Of a stretch of 64,000 nt of DNA, positions 1 through 11,949 are shown piece by piece. This DNA comes from Torreya grandis (lineage: Eukaryota > Streptophyta > Pinopsida > Cupressales > Taxaceae). Under the pieces are notes generated by a model. It had not been told where the DNA came from, did not search any database, and saw only the letters and a program-made list of their open reading frames with translations. Position numbers and translations under genes: made by a program. The stretch's first letter is position 1, and every line of letters starts with the position of its first letter. The DNA lies in assembly GCA_037957365.1 (NCBI GenBank), contig JARHVA010001471.1, positions 2,734,501-2,798,500 on the forward strand. Reading direction: 5' to 3'.

Positions 1-530
1 AAGCATATCAAGATTCACATGCATTTTATTTAGTATTTCATCTATGATCAAGTCATTGATCTCTGATATATCTAGACAATGGATCAAATTATTGATATAT
101 TCACCAAACCTTTCACTGAGGGTATATTTATTTATAGGCTCTTCTTGGGGTTAAGGCAACTCCATCTTCTTCCTCCTATGGAGGATCATCTCTATGTACT
201 TGGGTACCTCATCAGACCTTTGTGCTGAGACCCTACTCTTCTACCCACTTAGGCTATGTTTAAGGGGGGTGCTGGTGTAGACTTTTATTCTATTGGGTTT
301 TGTCTGCACGGTCTAATCAAGTTTGCGTAGGTTTAATAAAGGTCCTTAAGGTGAAAATAATCCCACATGCATGAGGATATTGGGACTTGTCTATTTTCCA
401 CCTATATAAGTAACCTTCCTATGTAATTTTTTTCCAATGGTTTCTTTTATGAAGACAAGTTATTCCTCTTTTGAGTTTTTTTTCAGGTTTCACTACTCCA
501 TATAGGTTTTCTCTGTGTGTTTAATCTTAT
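1..530 (+). mobile_element. 3' end of a Ty1/copia retrotransposon (RNase H C-terminus plus 3' LTR)
   Basis: The first ~165 bases translate, with stops, into the C-terminal tail of a copia RNase H: KHIKIHMHFI, then DQIIDIFTKPFTE, matching the family signature (K)HIDIRYHFI ... DQxADIFTKPL. A run of six G's near 263-269 looks like the polypurine tract. The sequence that follows (about 270 on, beginning near TGCTGGTGTAGAC) should be the 3' LTR. Its end cannot be fixed because the 5' LTR is outside the window; 530 is a guess. Several stops show the copy is dead. Confidence 0.7.
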
Positions 531-2135
531 CCAGTAGATCTGATTATGGCCCACTCTTATAATATAGTCTAATTGGTATATATAGATATGGGGCCAACCC
601 ACATATCACTATTGACTTGAACCCATAGTTGAATCCCATATATATACATATCGAGGATTCAAATTGCCCATATATAGAAAGGGTGGGCCCCATTCATCCA
701 TTCTCCATGTGTGGATCAAGCCTAAGGAAAGAAAACCCAATCTAGTGTTGGTAGACCAAGGATGAATGTGGCCCAAATTGATTGGTATTCAATGAACAGG
801 GTATCGATTTGTATTCAAGGGACCTATATAATATATAGATAGTATGAGAAATCAACCTTCTAGCTCCTTTCAGCTCAACTTGAAATAAGGATCTATTGGA
901 TATAGCATAATAGATAGGTGATAGATCAGTACAATAGTAGTTATACTATATTTCATAGAGAATGGTGGTGAAATCACATCCATGTCATTGAATGATATTC
1001 TTGCTCCAATCGAAATGATCCTCCCAAATCCCAACAATGTCGACCAAGACCTTCTACCTTCTCATTCAATATTTCTAATCCATGTCACACCATCATCCCC
1101 CATCCCAAAGGTTTAGACCAATACAATTTTCCATTGAATTATTCTTCAAAAGCAACAAGTTTCATATCTATCGTATGGTCAATCACCGTGCCCCCTCCCC
1201 CATATATAGAGAGGCCAACAAGTTTAGATGGAGTTATCTGACTATAGATACATGAGGCACTCTCATAGATTCTCCTCCCACCTCTTCTCTTATATATATA
1301 ATGTCCCTCCCTATTCACTATCATGTGGAAGAATCGGTCAGATAATGGATATGGTACATATAATGTATACTATGAATTACTCAACCTCAAGGTGTATGTG
1401 ATATGATTAACAATAAATTGAATCAATCCATTTTGGGGCAGACATTGGTGCCCCTAATTATATCCATATACATTAACCATAGTGGATGAAAATTTCCAAC
1501 ATGCTTGAGCAATTAGCCCTAAGAAATGAGTTTTTGAGCTCCTTCTATCACATCACATGCCCATTCATATAGGATGAAACTCTTACGATTTAATATCTTC
1601 ATCCTTCCCAAAATCATGTTGGTGGGGTTTCATCCCAAAAAATATGGAATTATGGTATCCATATGAGATGAAACCCATATATATTTATAGGGGCAATTCT
1701 GAGATGAGAGGGATGGCAACCATATGATATGAAACCCATATCTCTATAAGGGCAATTTTGAGATGGGAGGGAATATTATCAATGTTTTTTAATCTACAGG
1801 CTAGTCATGCTGGATTAAAATCCTCAAATATATTCCCTCCCCAAGGATTGGGTCAACTTCACACATGTTTCATCAAATTGTTGATCAATTGAACCACCAT
1901 GCCTAAAGAATTGAGGTTGTTGTGCCTGTATACCAATTTGGACCCAGGGTTCAACACATCTATATAGGTGAGATGGTGCCTCTATATATCTATTATATTT
2001 TGGGGCCCACCTCTCTGCCTCTTTATTTAGGGGAGGGACTATATAGGTGTTAGCTTTTGAGTCACCCTTTTTCAACTTTTCATGAATTTTGCTAAAAGAA
2101 AAATAGTTCACCCATTTATTGCCTTTTGTGTGTAA
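531..2135. other. Gene-free stretch of old repetitive DNA
   Basis: No reading frame here looks like a protein. The sequence is rich in TATATAGATATGGGG-like phrases, which reappear at 15.8-16.2 kb and 22.3-23.0 kb. The flanks of the two LTR elements may therefore belong to one older repeat background. A short direct duplication lies at about 1660-1773. Confidence 0.4.
1660..1773. repeat. Two-copy tandem repeat, about 61 bp
   Basis: The phrase GATGAAACCCATAT is followed by a GGGCAATT-TGAGATG-GAGGGA block. It begins near 1662 and again near 1723, with a few mismatches. Confidence 0.65.
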
Positions 2136-2139
2136 ATTC

Positions 2140-2740
2140 TTAAAAAAATTGAACCTTTGAACTAGAACCTTTCTCGAAGTTCAAGAGTTCAATGATTTAA
2201 ATGGTTCAAGAGTTCAATGGTTCAAATTTTCTCAAAGTGAACTGTTTGTCCTTTTGTGTTTTTCAAGTATATCTTTGAACATTTCGATTGAACTTGAACC
2301 TTTCTCGAAGTTCAATGGCTCAAAGGTTCAAGAGTTCAATGGTTCAAAGAGTTCGATATCAATGTTTTGAAAAGAGTCATGTTCACTCAGTTCCCTTGTC
2401 TAAATTAATAAACCGCTTGAACCTATCTTTTGAACCTACACATCAAAGTTTAATGGTTCAATGTTTCTCAAAATGCACTATTCCTTTGTATTTAAATTAT
2501 GTCTTTGAACCTTACGATTGAACTTGAACCCTTTTTCAGAGTTCAATAGCTCAACAATTCAATGTTTTAAGTTTGAAGAGTTCAATGGTTCTAAGTTTCA
2601 AAGTTTAAAGTTTCTGGAAAGATCATATGACTTTCGATCGGTATGTGTATTTTATTTCATATCATTGAACCCCGAAGTTGAACCACAATTTTTAAAAGTT
2701 CAATGGTTCAATGAATATACTTTCATCTCCCTTTGAGGAT
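2140..2740. repeat. Imperfect tandem region built from GTTCAA/TTGAAC motifs (period about 230 bp)
   Basis: The region is packed with GTTCAA, GGTTCAA and TTGAACC words. The phrase GATTGAACTTGAACC occurs at 2286 and again at 2516, and a related start occurs near 2150, giving about 2.5 units of roughly 230 bp. Apparent ORFs of 72-77 codons here consist of this repeat and are not believed to be genes. Confidence 0.65.
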
Positions 2741-3207
2741 TTCTCTAAGTTAAAATTAGTGGGAGTTTTAGAGGAGAATATATCAGAAACTCACTATAAA
2801 GTGGAAAATTTTGAATTTTCACAAGGTTACAGATAATCATTACTCATCAAAATCACACGTAAAATATTCTTACCATTAATGCATATGTCAAAATGCGTGT
2901 ATTATCAAGCATGTTTAGCACGTATTGTCTTGATTTAATCATTTGATTTGGTTAATGTCGGCATTGAGAGAAAACAATTCAAATTCAGCAAACAAGCATA
3001 TTGGGCGATACAAAAGAGAATAGCACAGGTGATATAAGATATTCGATTGCTTGAATCCATAGTGATTTTAGATAAATTTAAGGTGAGTTTCACTCTTACT
3101 GTAAGTTTTTTCCTTTACTTTGTTGGAAAGAAGGATCCTTTTGAATTTATGGCATTATCTAAAAATTCAAAACATTCTCTTTTCATTATATTCTCTGACC
3201 TATAGCC
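2741..3207. other. Gene-free stretch
   Basis: AT-rich sequence with no coding signal. It leads into the decayed ORF at 3208 and could hold its leader or promoter, but no clear TATA box was fixed. Confidence 0.3.
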
Positions 3208-6200
3208 ATGAAATCTGCTTGTCTTGATTATGAGCATGGCCCTAGTCTTATATGTTCTCTGCCTGAAATTGGGGACACCTCTTTGGTCCAATATGATTTG
3301 GAAGATTTTAAGGAAAGGGCTAGAAATACTCTATCAAACCATATGATGCAGAAAATTGTAGAAAGTGGTTTAGTTGATGTTGTGGCCTTTCCCATGACTA
3401 TACAATGCCTTGAATTAGTCCTTGAATGTATGAATAGATATGAACCTCAGAACAGGTGCATCAAGGTTATAGATGGCAATGTTTTACTGCATATCAATAG
3501 ACAAAACCTAATGCCTGTAATGAGAATTCCTCCCAAGGAATCATACTCTGACCTTAGTATTTCTTCTTCATATGGTTATTTTTCATTAAAGAAAGCAATT
3601 TACAAAAATGTGATTGCTAGGAATTAGCTTTTAAAATTCCAAAAAGGATGTTCAAGACTGCCTAGGCCATTAATAAGAAATCATATGATTCCATAAGTAC
3701 AAGATATCATGGTGTTACTACACAGACTGAAATGCATTGCTCATGCATATTATTGGAAAGATTGGATGTACTTCTTCATACAGGTGATCCTCCAAGGACA
3801 ACAATATTTGGATTAGGTGGAAATTTTAGCTGAATGTTTGCATTAGGGTTTAAGTAACTATTTTGGAAATAGAGAGTTTTATATGTCTTCGTACCCACTC
3901 TATTATCTGGCTTCTACAAGACAATGGGTAGGGTTACTTCATGCACCCTTGGCTAAAGACATTAAAATTTATGATTATTATTCATAGCTACAAATGCATA
4001 ACTGCTATGAGGATTAGAGGAGGTTCAATGATGTTTTTACTAGGAAAATGACTTTTGAATTGTCAAACAATATTAATAAGAGGTTGTTTGATGAAGCTTT
4101 ACAGTTAATTAATATCTATGGTAGTTTCTTCATTCAATTTTCTAGGTTCACTTATTTAGAGTTGGGGGTTTTGATGGTGAACCCTTGAGGTTACCCAGGT
4201 ATGTTTTTGATGGATTTGTGCTAATAGAAGTCTGTAGGCAATTAGCACATGTAGATAAAAAATCCCAATGAAGAATAAATCTGGTATATCTTTTCATATT
4301 GAACTTGGATGTTATTCATGCAAAACAACATATGATGCTTTGAATTTAAAATTGGATCTTAAGAAATTCAATTTTCAATACTTCACATCCAGACCACAAT
4401 TTAACAGCAAAGGTTTTGCCAAAGATAACTTGGATCTTCGAACAAGATTTTCACATATTCCTTAATTAAAGGATTATTGAGAGGATTGTTCAGATGAATT
4501 TGAAGTTAGAAGAAGACTGTGGTCTAGGTTTTCCTTAGGGCAGATAATCACCTTTAAATTAAACATGGATATTTCTAAAATTGTTGACAATAATGAACAA
4601 GTGACTGATCCACAATTTGAGCAAATAAAATAATCACCTATTCTAGAAATTGACTGGGAGAAAAGTGAAGAAGATAGAATTGAGGTTAAAACCCTTCCAG
4701 TGACAAGGAGAACTAAAAAATGGCTGAGAGAGAAAAAATTGGGAGGAGCTCAAAATATAGTCTCCCAGCAATGTACAATAATAATTGAATCTCCATTCCC
4801 AATAAGCTCATCTAACCAGCCTATTGTTATTTGTGATGCAGGTACTTCCAAGTCAAAAACTAGAAGGGACCCTGTCATCAAATAATTTGAGAAGGCCCTT
4901 GTAACTACCTTGCCTCCTCATGCCACCAGGTCAAGGACTCAAAGCAAGAAGAAGAATCAAATTTCTAAAAAATTGATTGTGGATTTGAATTTTGAAGAGG
5001 ATTCAAAAGAAGTCAAAGGTGATAAATAATATAATTCACCAATGATGGAGAAGGTTAGTACATATCAATAGATATTGATTCCTTCTTATTGTACCAACTT
5101 GATGATTGTTTCAACTATACCTTCTGATCAACCAAATCCTGATAGAGAAGCCTCAACTTCTGCACCTAAATAGCTGGAAAGTTCAATCAGTCATAACAGG
5201 AAAGTAGTTCCATTTTATTTACTCTCGAAAGATATGGTGAGCAAGTGTTTATAGAAAGCTCCTAAATCCAAAATGTTAAAAATGACATCCAAGGTAGAAG
5301 TTTATCCAAACACAGGGAATTGGAATGTTGAAATTGCCCAGCCAAAAACCAATGAAGAAGTTCAAGAACACACAGTTCAAGACTTTGTAATTGAAAAGAT
5401 TGATCTTGGGACTGCATCACATGCTGTAGATGTGTATCACCTTGAATCATCCACTAAAAGAATAGCTAGAAGAACTTGGAAGGATGAAAAGGATAAAAGA
5501 GAGTTAAAATAGACTATGCGGTCAATGGCAGAGTATATTGATACCATTCATAGTCAAGATCCACAACTAATTCCCCAAATGCCCATGTCTTTTGATCCAA
5601 AATATCCTATCAATCAAAGGATTCTAGATCATATACATAGAGGCAAAATGATTACCAGAGTATTTGATAGTTGGTTGAATGGCATCATCTTGAAAGGTAC
5701 ATAATACATTCATAAATTAAAGAATGTATATCATCTGACCACAATCACTATTAAAGATTTGAAGACTCAGAATGCTTTGTGGATAAAAGAGGAAGGAAAA
5801 TGGATGAGCATGATGAATCAAATTGATGAAGTGTAAAAATATGGGATATCAAAGTTTTTGTCAAAAAAGAACTTGACAGGACTAGATGAAGATATATTAT
5901 ATGCAAGTAAGAAAAATGTTGAATGGATAAATTCAGTTTTTAAACAAGGATGATTGGAAATCACAAAAATGATCAAAGAAATAACTTAATTCATTAAATT
6001 ATTATAGCATGATTTATAGAGCATTGATATCAATTACATAAAATATGATGGAAAACCAGAGAAAGACATCAATGCTATGATTCAGTCCTTTAAGGAAAAG
6101 ATTAACTTCATTAAAGAAAGTGACAACTTATCAACTAAAAACTTCTCTCAGATTTCAAAGGTAGAGTCACTTTTTTGTCACTGTATCAACATACTCCTGG

Positions 6201-6342
6201 AGCACACAGAAAAAATGGGAAAATTTTAGAGGGAAGAAAACATCTGGAAAGCAAGGATAAAACACGTCAGCATTCCCAATCTTTTGAAAATATAGGAGTT
6301 CATTACAGCATTTCAGGAGTGAAAAGCTCAATGAGTCTACCT
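3208..6342 (+). pseudogene. Long decayed intronless ORF, family not recognised
   Basis: An open frame of 139 codons starts at 3208 (MKSACLDYEHGPS). The protein-like signal continues, with frame changes and scattered stops, for about 3.1 kb. Later readable pieces include RLPRYVFDGFVLIEVCRQL (~4170-4240), FHIELGCYSCKTTYDALN (~4290), a basic segment TRRTKKWLREKK (~4700), SKVEVYPNTGNWNVEIAQP (~5285), and an acidic/basic C-terminal part up to about 6200. There are no introns, and a uniform style of coding runs throughout, which suggests a retroelement-borne or processed gene of about 1000 residues. I recognise no RT, integrase or protease motif. The Tat-like element is inserted at its 3' side, and sequence after 15065 is the other half of the same site. 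The decay is heavy, with more than ten stops. Confidence 0.5.
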
Positions 6343-6508
6343 TTTTGGGTGAATATTTTGTCAATCAGCTAATTGATGAGCAAAATAGGTCTCTACAACC
6401 ACAACATAGGGAGATTGGTTAGCTAGATTTGTAGGTTTACTACATCAAAAGGGGACAAATCTCTCCTCTCATCAAGGGGAGGTTCCCTATAGATATGCAG
6501 GAGCTATA

Positions 6509-6510
<2 letters not shown>

Positions 6511-6579
<69 letters not shown>

Positions 6580-6595
6580 TATATATATATATATA
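6511..6595. repeat. (TA)n microsatellite inside the 3' LTR
   Basis: About 85 bases of alternating TA with one GA interruption. The matching position in the other LTR (about 12878-12888) has only a few TA units, so the expansion postdates insertion. Confidence 0.95.
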
Positions 6596-7930
6596 AGTAG
6601 AAAATAACACTCAGGGGTAGGATACACCATCCATCTCTCTTATTTTAGAGATGATGCTCATAGACAAAGGAGAAAATCTTGGTATAAACATTGAAGGCAC
6701 TTCTCTTCTTTCAAAAGCGATCTTGTAGGAAACAGAAGGAGTTCTTTAAGGTAGTGACAAGTAACTAGTAACAAAGGGCATAGTAACCAATAGCTTGAGA
6801 CGCATCACAAGGTCTCCACCTTGACTGCTTAGGAGTGAAATACGAAGAATAATGAGGGCACAAAGTTGTCCCAATGTCCTTTACACAAGAATAGAATATG
6901 AAGGATAATGAAGGCACAAAGTCATCCCAAGATCTTTTACACAGAAAGAAACTAAAAACACACACTGAAGACAACTATACCAGCACAAAGTCTAAAAGTA
7001 ATTGATTTCAGGACATCTTCCCCTTTACTTACACTAGTTCTGCTTATTAAATTAAGTAAACAAGAATACATCTAGAAGACAAACATGAGAACAATCTCCT
7101 AAAATGGCACAAGCTATAACAACACAAAGTCTGCAAGTAACTTGCTTTCTCATTCAGATAAAATAATATGAACAACAATCTGAGCTCTAAGTCTTAGTAT
7201 TTGCCTTTCAATTTGGGCAGAGCTTTGCTTCTATAAATGAAAAGATCTACTTTGCATGAAATAGGAGTTTACAATATATAGTAGCCAAGAAAGTCTTGGA
7301 ACTTTTTTCCATAAAATGACCCATGCTGCATTCAATGCCTTGAATGCATTTTCAGTTTTGTCAAAGAGGGCCATATTGGAATAGGGTGGTTGCCATAACT
7401 ATGGCATGTCAATTCATCTCAAATGTCTTCTCCTGGGCCTGAGTCATCTAGTCTATCACTTAATATTTGCGCAGCTGTCCACTTTGCCTTTACTCCAAGG
7501 GAGACAAACAGGTCGCACCTTTAATGTTTGCAGGCTCAAATATCTACTTTGGAAATTTTTCCACCTACTAGAATAACTTTTTCATGGATATTTCTAGCTT
7601 TCCATTTTTCTCTGTGATTTGAGCTCCCACTTCAGCTAGTCACTGAGTTTGTTCTTTTGTCTTTCTCCAGCTTTGTCTCTTCCTAGAATTTGAGCTTTTG
7701 GGGCTACATTCCCAGCCTTGCTAGCTCTTTTGGCTCCTTCTCTCAATGGTTCTTCCCTTTGGCCTTAAGGCCTTTGAATGCATTCAGGTTTACACTCAAG
7801 CCTTTAAAGATCAACAGCTAGTTCATTGCCACGAATTTGACGTCTTCGCGCCCATCATCCTCCTTGGCAATTCCTTTGGCTTTATTGTTTGATCCTTCCT
7901 AAAGGGGGCCATTTTTCACTGATCTTAATA

Positions 7931-8464
7931 AGTGACATGTGGCATTTTCCACTATGAAATAGGTGAGGACACTTAGCAGCATCTACTTATTTATAGAAGC
8001 TTTAGACACCTTTTGAGAGTCTTGTAGAAGATGACACATGGCATCTTAAGCTTTAGAAACAATATAGAAACATTCAGGACTCATTCAAATTCACACGAAT
8101 GATGACACTTGGCATGCTCCACTTTCTTTATCAACCCACTCTAGGCCCACCATAGTTCTTATGAAACAAAAGGAAGAGACTATAGATGTTGACACTTGGC
8201 GTGCTCTACTGATCTTTTCAAGAGACATGTGGCATCTTCTGCTACTCTGTAGAAATACATATTACAACCTTCTGCTACTACCACTTGGTGCCCTTCACAG
8301 GATTCTAAGAGAAGCTTTTTGAAATAACCTTTGAAACTTATTAGAAACCTGAAACATGGATGTAGACATTAGTCGCACTCCACTGAGATAGAACAAGACA
8401 CGTGGCACGTTCCACTGCTTTGAAATTTTATTAAGAATTGAGTCCCAACAGATGACACTTGGTA
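7931..8464. promoter_or_regulatory. Array of G-box/ABRE-like motifs in LTR (U3 side)
   Basis: The word GACAC(G/T/A)TGGCA or GACATGTGGCA appears at about 7933, 8033, 8104, 8191, 8224, 8397 and 8454, usually followed by a TCCAC or CTCTAC box. The copy at 8397 (GACACGTGGCA) is a perfect plant G-box/ABRE core. In element orientation this is the upstream (U3) part of the LTR, where enhancers normally lie. Weaker forms occur near 8281 and 8362. Function is inferred from the motif only. Confidence 0.55.
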
Positions 8465-9194
8465 GCTTCCACTTGACTTTAGCAACTTACTCAGGCACTT
8501 TTTTGAACCTTTGAACCATGAAGCAGTTGAACTTGATGAATTTTGACAAAGCGCTTGACTCTTTCAAGCTTGTCGACGACGTTGAACCTTAAACTCGTCG
8601 AACCCTTGGATCTACTAGTCCCTTTACTAAAAAAACTTAAAAAAATGAGGAATCTGAAAGCTCAAAACAAATTTTTTAGAAGAGAAGAGAGGGTTCTTTG
8701 TCTTTTAAGACCAAAAATAGTTTATGTGTTATCCCAAAAATGAGAATTTTATTTTTGGGGAAAACAGATGGCTCCAGTTGGGGAACTTTCTTCAGATGAA
8801 ATCTTGGAATAGCTGAGGGGAGTAGAAACTAGAATCTCTAGTGCCTTAAAGTGTGCCATTGGGCTATGGAGTCATGCTACCAAAAAAAAAGGGTCCAAAA
8901 ATGTAAATAAAAAGCACAAAATAGAACTAAATACTATACAAATATACATATGTACATGTAATCTTATTTGATGCCTCAAGATTTGAAGCACTTCAGATGC
9001 CGGGCACTTTGAGACAGTGAAAATGGCATTCCATCCTGATAAATCAGTAAGAAACCATTTAATCCCCAGAATCAATGATGGGTGAATGGAACTCTCCACT
9101 AGGAATCACATTTCCTAAGCACTCCTTTTGGTTCTCTCTTTTTTCTCCATGGCAAGGCGTGGTCTCCAATCTAAAAACCATAAATCTTTGCTAT

Positions 9195-9600
9195 CTAAGA
9201 GAAGAGTTCCTCCTCCTGACTTTGGCACGTAGTAGTATGGTCTACCACCATAGCTTGTTTTTTTGTTGGTTCATTCCAGTGCATGATTTGATTATCCCTC
9301 TTAGACACCTGATAAACCATCAGTTCAACATCTCCTTTGGTGTGGAGGAGTTTGACATCTTCATCCTGAGCAACCTTCAATCCTAGCAGTAGTGATTCAT
9401 ACTCGGCAATGTTGTTGGTGTTGCTGAATTACAACTCCATGAAGAGGGAAAAACATCTCCTTGAGGAGATATCGACACAATCTCAACTTCAACATTGGTA
9501 TAATAATTGCTGCCATCAAATTCCAAGATCCAAACATCATCAAAAACTGATCTTCTATCAGATTTCTCTTCATTAGAGGTGGAAGATCCTTTTTCATCTA
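9195..9600 (-). pseudogene. RNase H domain of the Tat-like element, frameshifted
   Basis: On the minus strand the reading WILEFDGSNYYTNVEVEIVS is followed, after a frame change near 9400-9440, by NIAEYESLLLGLKVAQDED and KLLHTKGDVELMVYQV. This is the plant retroelement RNase H pattern, with the first Asp in FDGS, Glu in AEYE and Asp in GD-E. Such a domain sits downstream of RT in Tat-type elements. Here it sits directly behind the protease, so RT is missing. The frameshift and a stop near 9195 mean it is inactive now. Confidence 0.7.
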
Positions 9601-9689
9601 TACTGCACCCTACTAATTCTTCTGATGTCTCATTTGAATCAATTTTTAGATTGCCACCTATAGGACTTTCATCTACTGAAACATGAACA

Positions 9690-10305
9690 TCCTTAGTAGA
9701 CAAAAAAAATTACCCCTGCCTGAAGACTCAAACAAAATTTGAGCTTCAAGTGCTGATGTCTGAGTGATAACATATTTTGCCTCTTTTTCAGGGAGCAATC
9801 TTTTCATAACACCTTTGACTGGGATCCTTGCCTCAGATAGGTCTATGCTCAACTCGCCACCCACATCCTTGCAAAAATTTCATCCAAGAAGGATGCCATA
9901 TGATGTTGGGACGTCGACCACCAGGACAGTCATCTTGATTCTCTTGTTTGGGAATGCTGCAAATGTAAATTGAGCATCCTTGATTTCTCCCAACAGTGGT
10001 ACTTATTTATTTTCCATAGAGAAACATCTCCCGAATTTCTTGGTCAATATGAGACCAAGAGATTTTGCCACTTTGGCAAGCATGACATTGTCTAAAGCAC
10101 CGAAATCAATGATGTAGTTGCTCAGCTTGTGACCATTTATCAACGGGGAAACATAAAAAGGCTCTATTTTTCTATGGGTAGTAGGAGGAGTAATGACAAG
10201 ATTGTTTGAGATGGGCATGTTCCTTGGGGTATCATGAGTTACCTTTATAATATCTTGTCCTACAGGTATGGCTTTATTCTTCACACACTCCACCAACCTA
10301 TCCAA
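9690..10305 (-). pseudogene. Retroviral-type aspartic protease remnant
   Basis: The reading has VSPLINGHKLSNYIIDFGAL, then NVMLAKVAKSLGL. This corresponds to the DSGA active-site segment of Ty3 proteases, with Ser changed to Phe in this copy (DFGA), which should destroy activity. It continues past a stop near 10002 into VVDVPTSYGILLG and GGELSIDLSEARIPV, the usual second half of plant Ty3 proteases. It is in the same overall frame as the gag upstream, suggesting one ancestral gag-pro polyprotein. Confidence 0.7.
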
Positions 10306-11674
10306 CTGCTCGGGGTTGGCTTATAGGAATTCAAATTCAGTCATTTGAATCTTGGTTTTCTTGACATGGTCGATTATGTCAAATGACTAAAATGGACTAG
10401 GAACAGAGGATGGGATTTCATACTTTTGGTTTTTTGGAGGGGGAAGATTGGCCTGCGAAGTTGAAGTAGAAGGTGCAGAGATGTTTGATGTACTTACCTT
10501 TCTGGGAAGCACTAGGTCCTTTGGATAAAAAGGCAGAGAAGTTCCCTGCTTAGCAATTGAAACTACTGGTTGAGGTCATTCCTCTGATTTCTCCTTATAA
10601 TTTCATTGAGTTGATTGATTCTTGGATTAGGTGAATATAGCATATGATCCCTCAGCTGCATTACCTTCACTTCTAGGTTCATCCTGATAATTCAAGAAAC
10701 CAATGTTGGAGTTGCCAGCTAATTCTTCTTCTTCCTCAGTGAAGAGATTAACATCATCTTCAAGATTCAACTTAGGCTAGAATGAGAAATCTAATTTATC
10801 TTCAAGATATCCAACTACTGAGTTGGTTGGAGGTGCTTCAAGGGCAAGGGTCCTCTATGGAGGAGGAAGGCAATTTGCTTGTCCTTGGTTTCTGGCAACA
10901 TTGTCTTGGTATGACTGATTAGGGAATGTCCTTCTTGGTACATATTTGTATGAAGGAGCAGAGGACATCCCTTATGCCATTTGTTCTTTGAAAACCAAAA
11001 ATTTATTTGCTAGCTTTTGCACCATTGGATCAGTGGTGGCTGCAGGTGAGTATTCAGAAGATGGAGAGAATTTACCTCTGTTTGGATCTCTCCTTATCTT
11101 TTCATCTAAGATAAGGTCATCTTCTACCTCAATAGCTAAGTATTAAGTAGCCTCAAGGTCTATGTGGCCATCATGTCTCAGTATAAAATTCACCTCAGGA
11201 AGTTGTGAGTTGATGAAGAAACATTTGAGTTTTTCAGGTGTTGGCTAAGCAATGGTAGGAATCTGGTTCCTCAGCTTGTCAAAATTTGCAATGAAATCCC
11301 TCATAAGTTCATGAGGTTATTTCTTCATTTGTGTGAGCTAGGCTAGCAAGGCATGTGCATCTTTTGTAGGCTTGAATATGGCTTCAAATTTAGCTTTGAG
11401 TGTCCCAATTAGTCACTGATCGAGCTTGTAGGTGGTAGAACCAGTCTGCAGAAGCGCCTTGTAGTGTTTCCACAAACAGTCTGACTGCTATGTCTTCATA
11501 CTCCACTCTAATTACACCATAGGCTATGCTGAAGGTAGAAATATCTTCACTAGGGTGAACTTTCCCATCACTAAAGAATTTAGGGAAATTCTTTCTTGAA
11601 CTGCGTGGAAGCTCATGTAGAGGTGGGGTCAAATTTAGTGGACCAAAAGAGTTTTCCCAAGGACCTTGAGCCAT
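10306..11674 (-). pseudogene. Gag of the Tat-like element
   Basis: A start codon at 11674 opens MAQGPWENSFGPLN, then KNFPKFFSDGKVHPSEDIS and LFVETLQGASADWFYHL, a typical retrotransposon gag core (the W-F/Y-L turn after a hydrophobic helix). The frame continues to the protease with about eight in-frame stops; a proline/serine-rich linker occupies about 10400-10900. No CCHC zinc knuckle was seen, which is common in Tat-type gags. An open frame also extends upstream to 11833, but the ATG at 11674 lies where the gag homology begins. Confidence 0.7.
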
Positions 11675-11949
11675 GATTTGATTATGTAAAAGTAGGATAA
11701 CAAATATGGGTGGAGTATGTATAGGCAAAGCTCTTCTAAGGGCAGACAAAAAAGCTCTGCCTTGGATTGGTGACATGGTGTTGGTAGGAGGAAGACTCCT
11801 AGTTCGTTGAAGGTGAGGTTGTGGAGGAAACAACTCAAAATTGCTCTACTACACCAACTCAAAAATAGGGTCAACAACACCTCGAGATTTTTGGCTTCTT
11901 GTATAGTGTGGATCTACTAGATTGTAGAATAAAAATAGAAAAGAATTCA

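Larger units (their letters stand above)
6343..8766 (-). repeat. 3' LTR of the Tat-like element
   Basis: This 2424-base LTR aligns with 12710-15065 over its whole length, including the inner phrases GGGTGAATATTTTGTCAATC (start) and CCCAAAAATGA (end). It is longer mainly because of a (TA)n expansion at 6511-6595 that is almost absent in the partner. It also contains a two-copy repeat of ~65 bp (around 6840-6950: GGGCACAAAGT, CATCCCAAGAT). No polypurine tract is obvious next to 8767. Confidence 0.85.

Noticed and set aside
2288..2736. Two plus-strand ORFs of 72-77 codons
   Set aside because: They consist of the TTCAA-type repeat; amino-acid content is repetitive with no known domain.
6765..6974. 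Minus-strand ORF in the LTR (and its partners at 13058-13279)
   Set aside because: It arises from a two-copy ~65-base repeat inside the LTR and has no protein family features.
9075..9386. 103-codon plus-strand ORF
   Set aside because: It is the reverse shadow of the minus-strand RNase H remnant.
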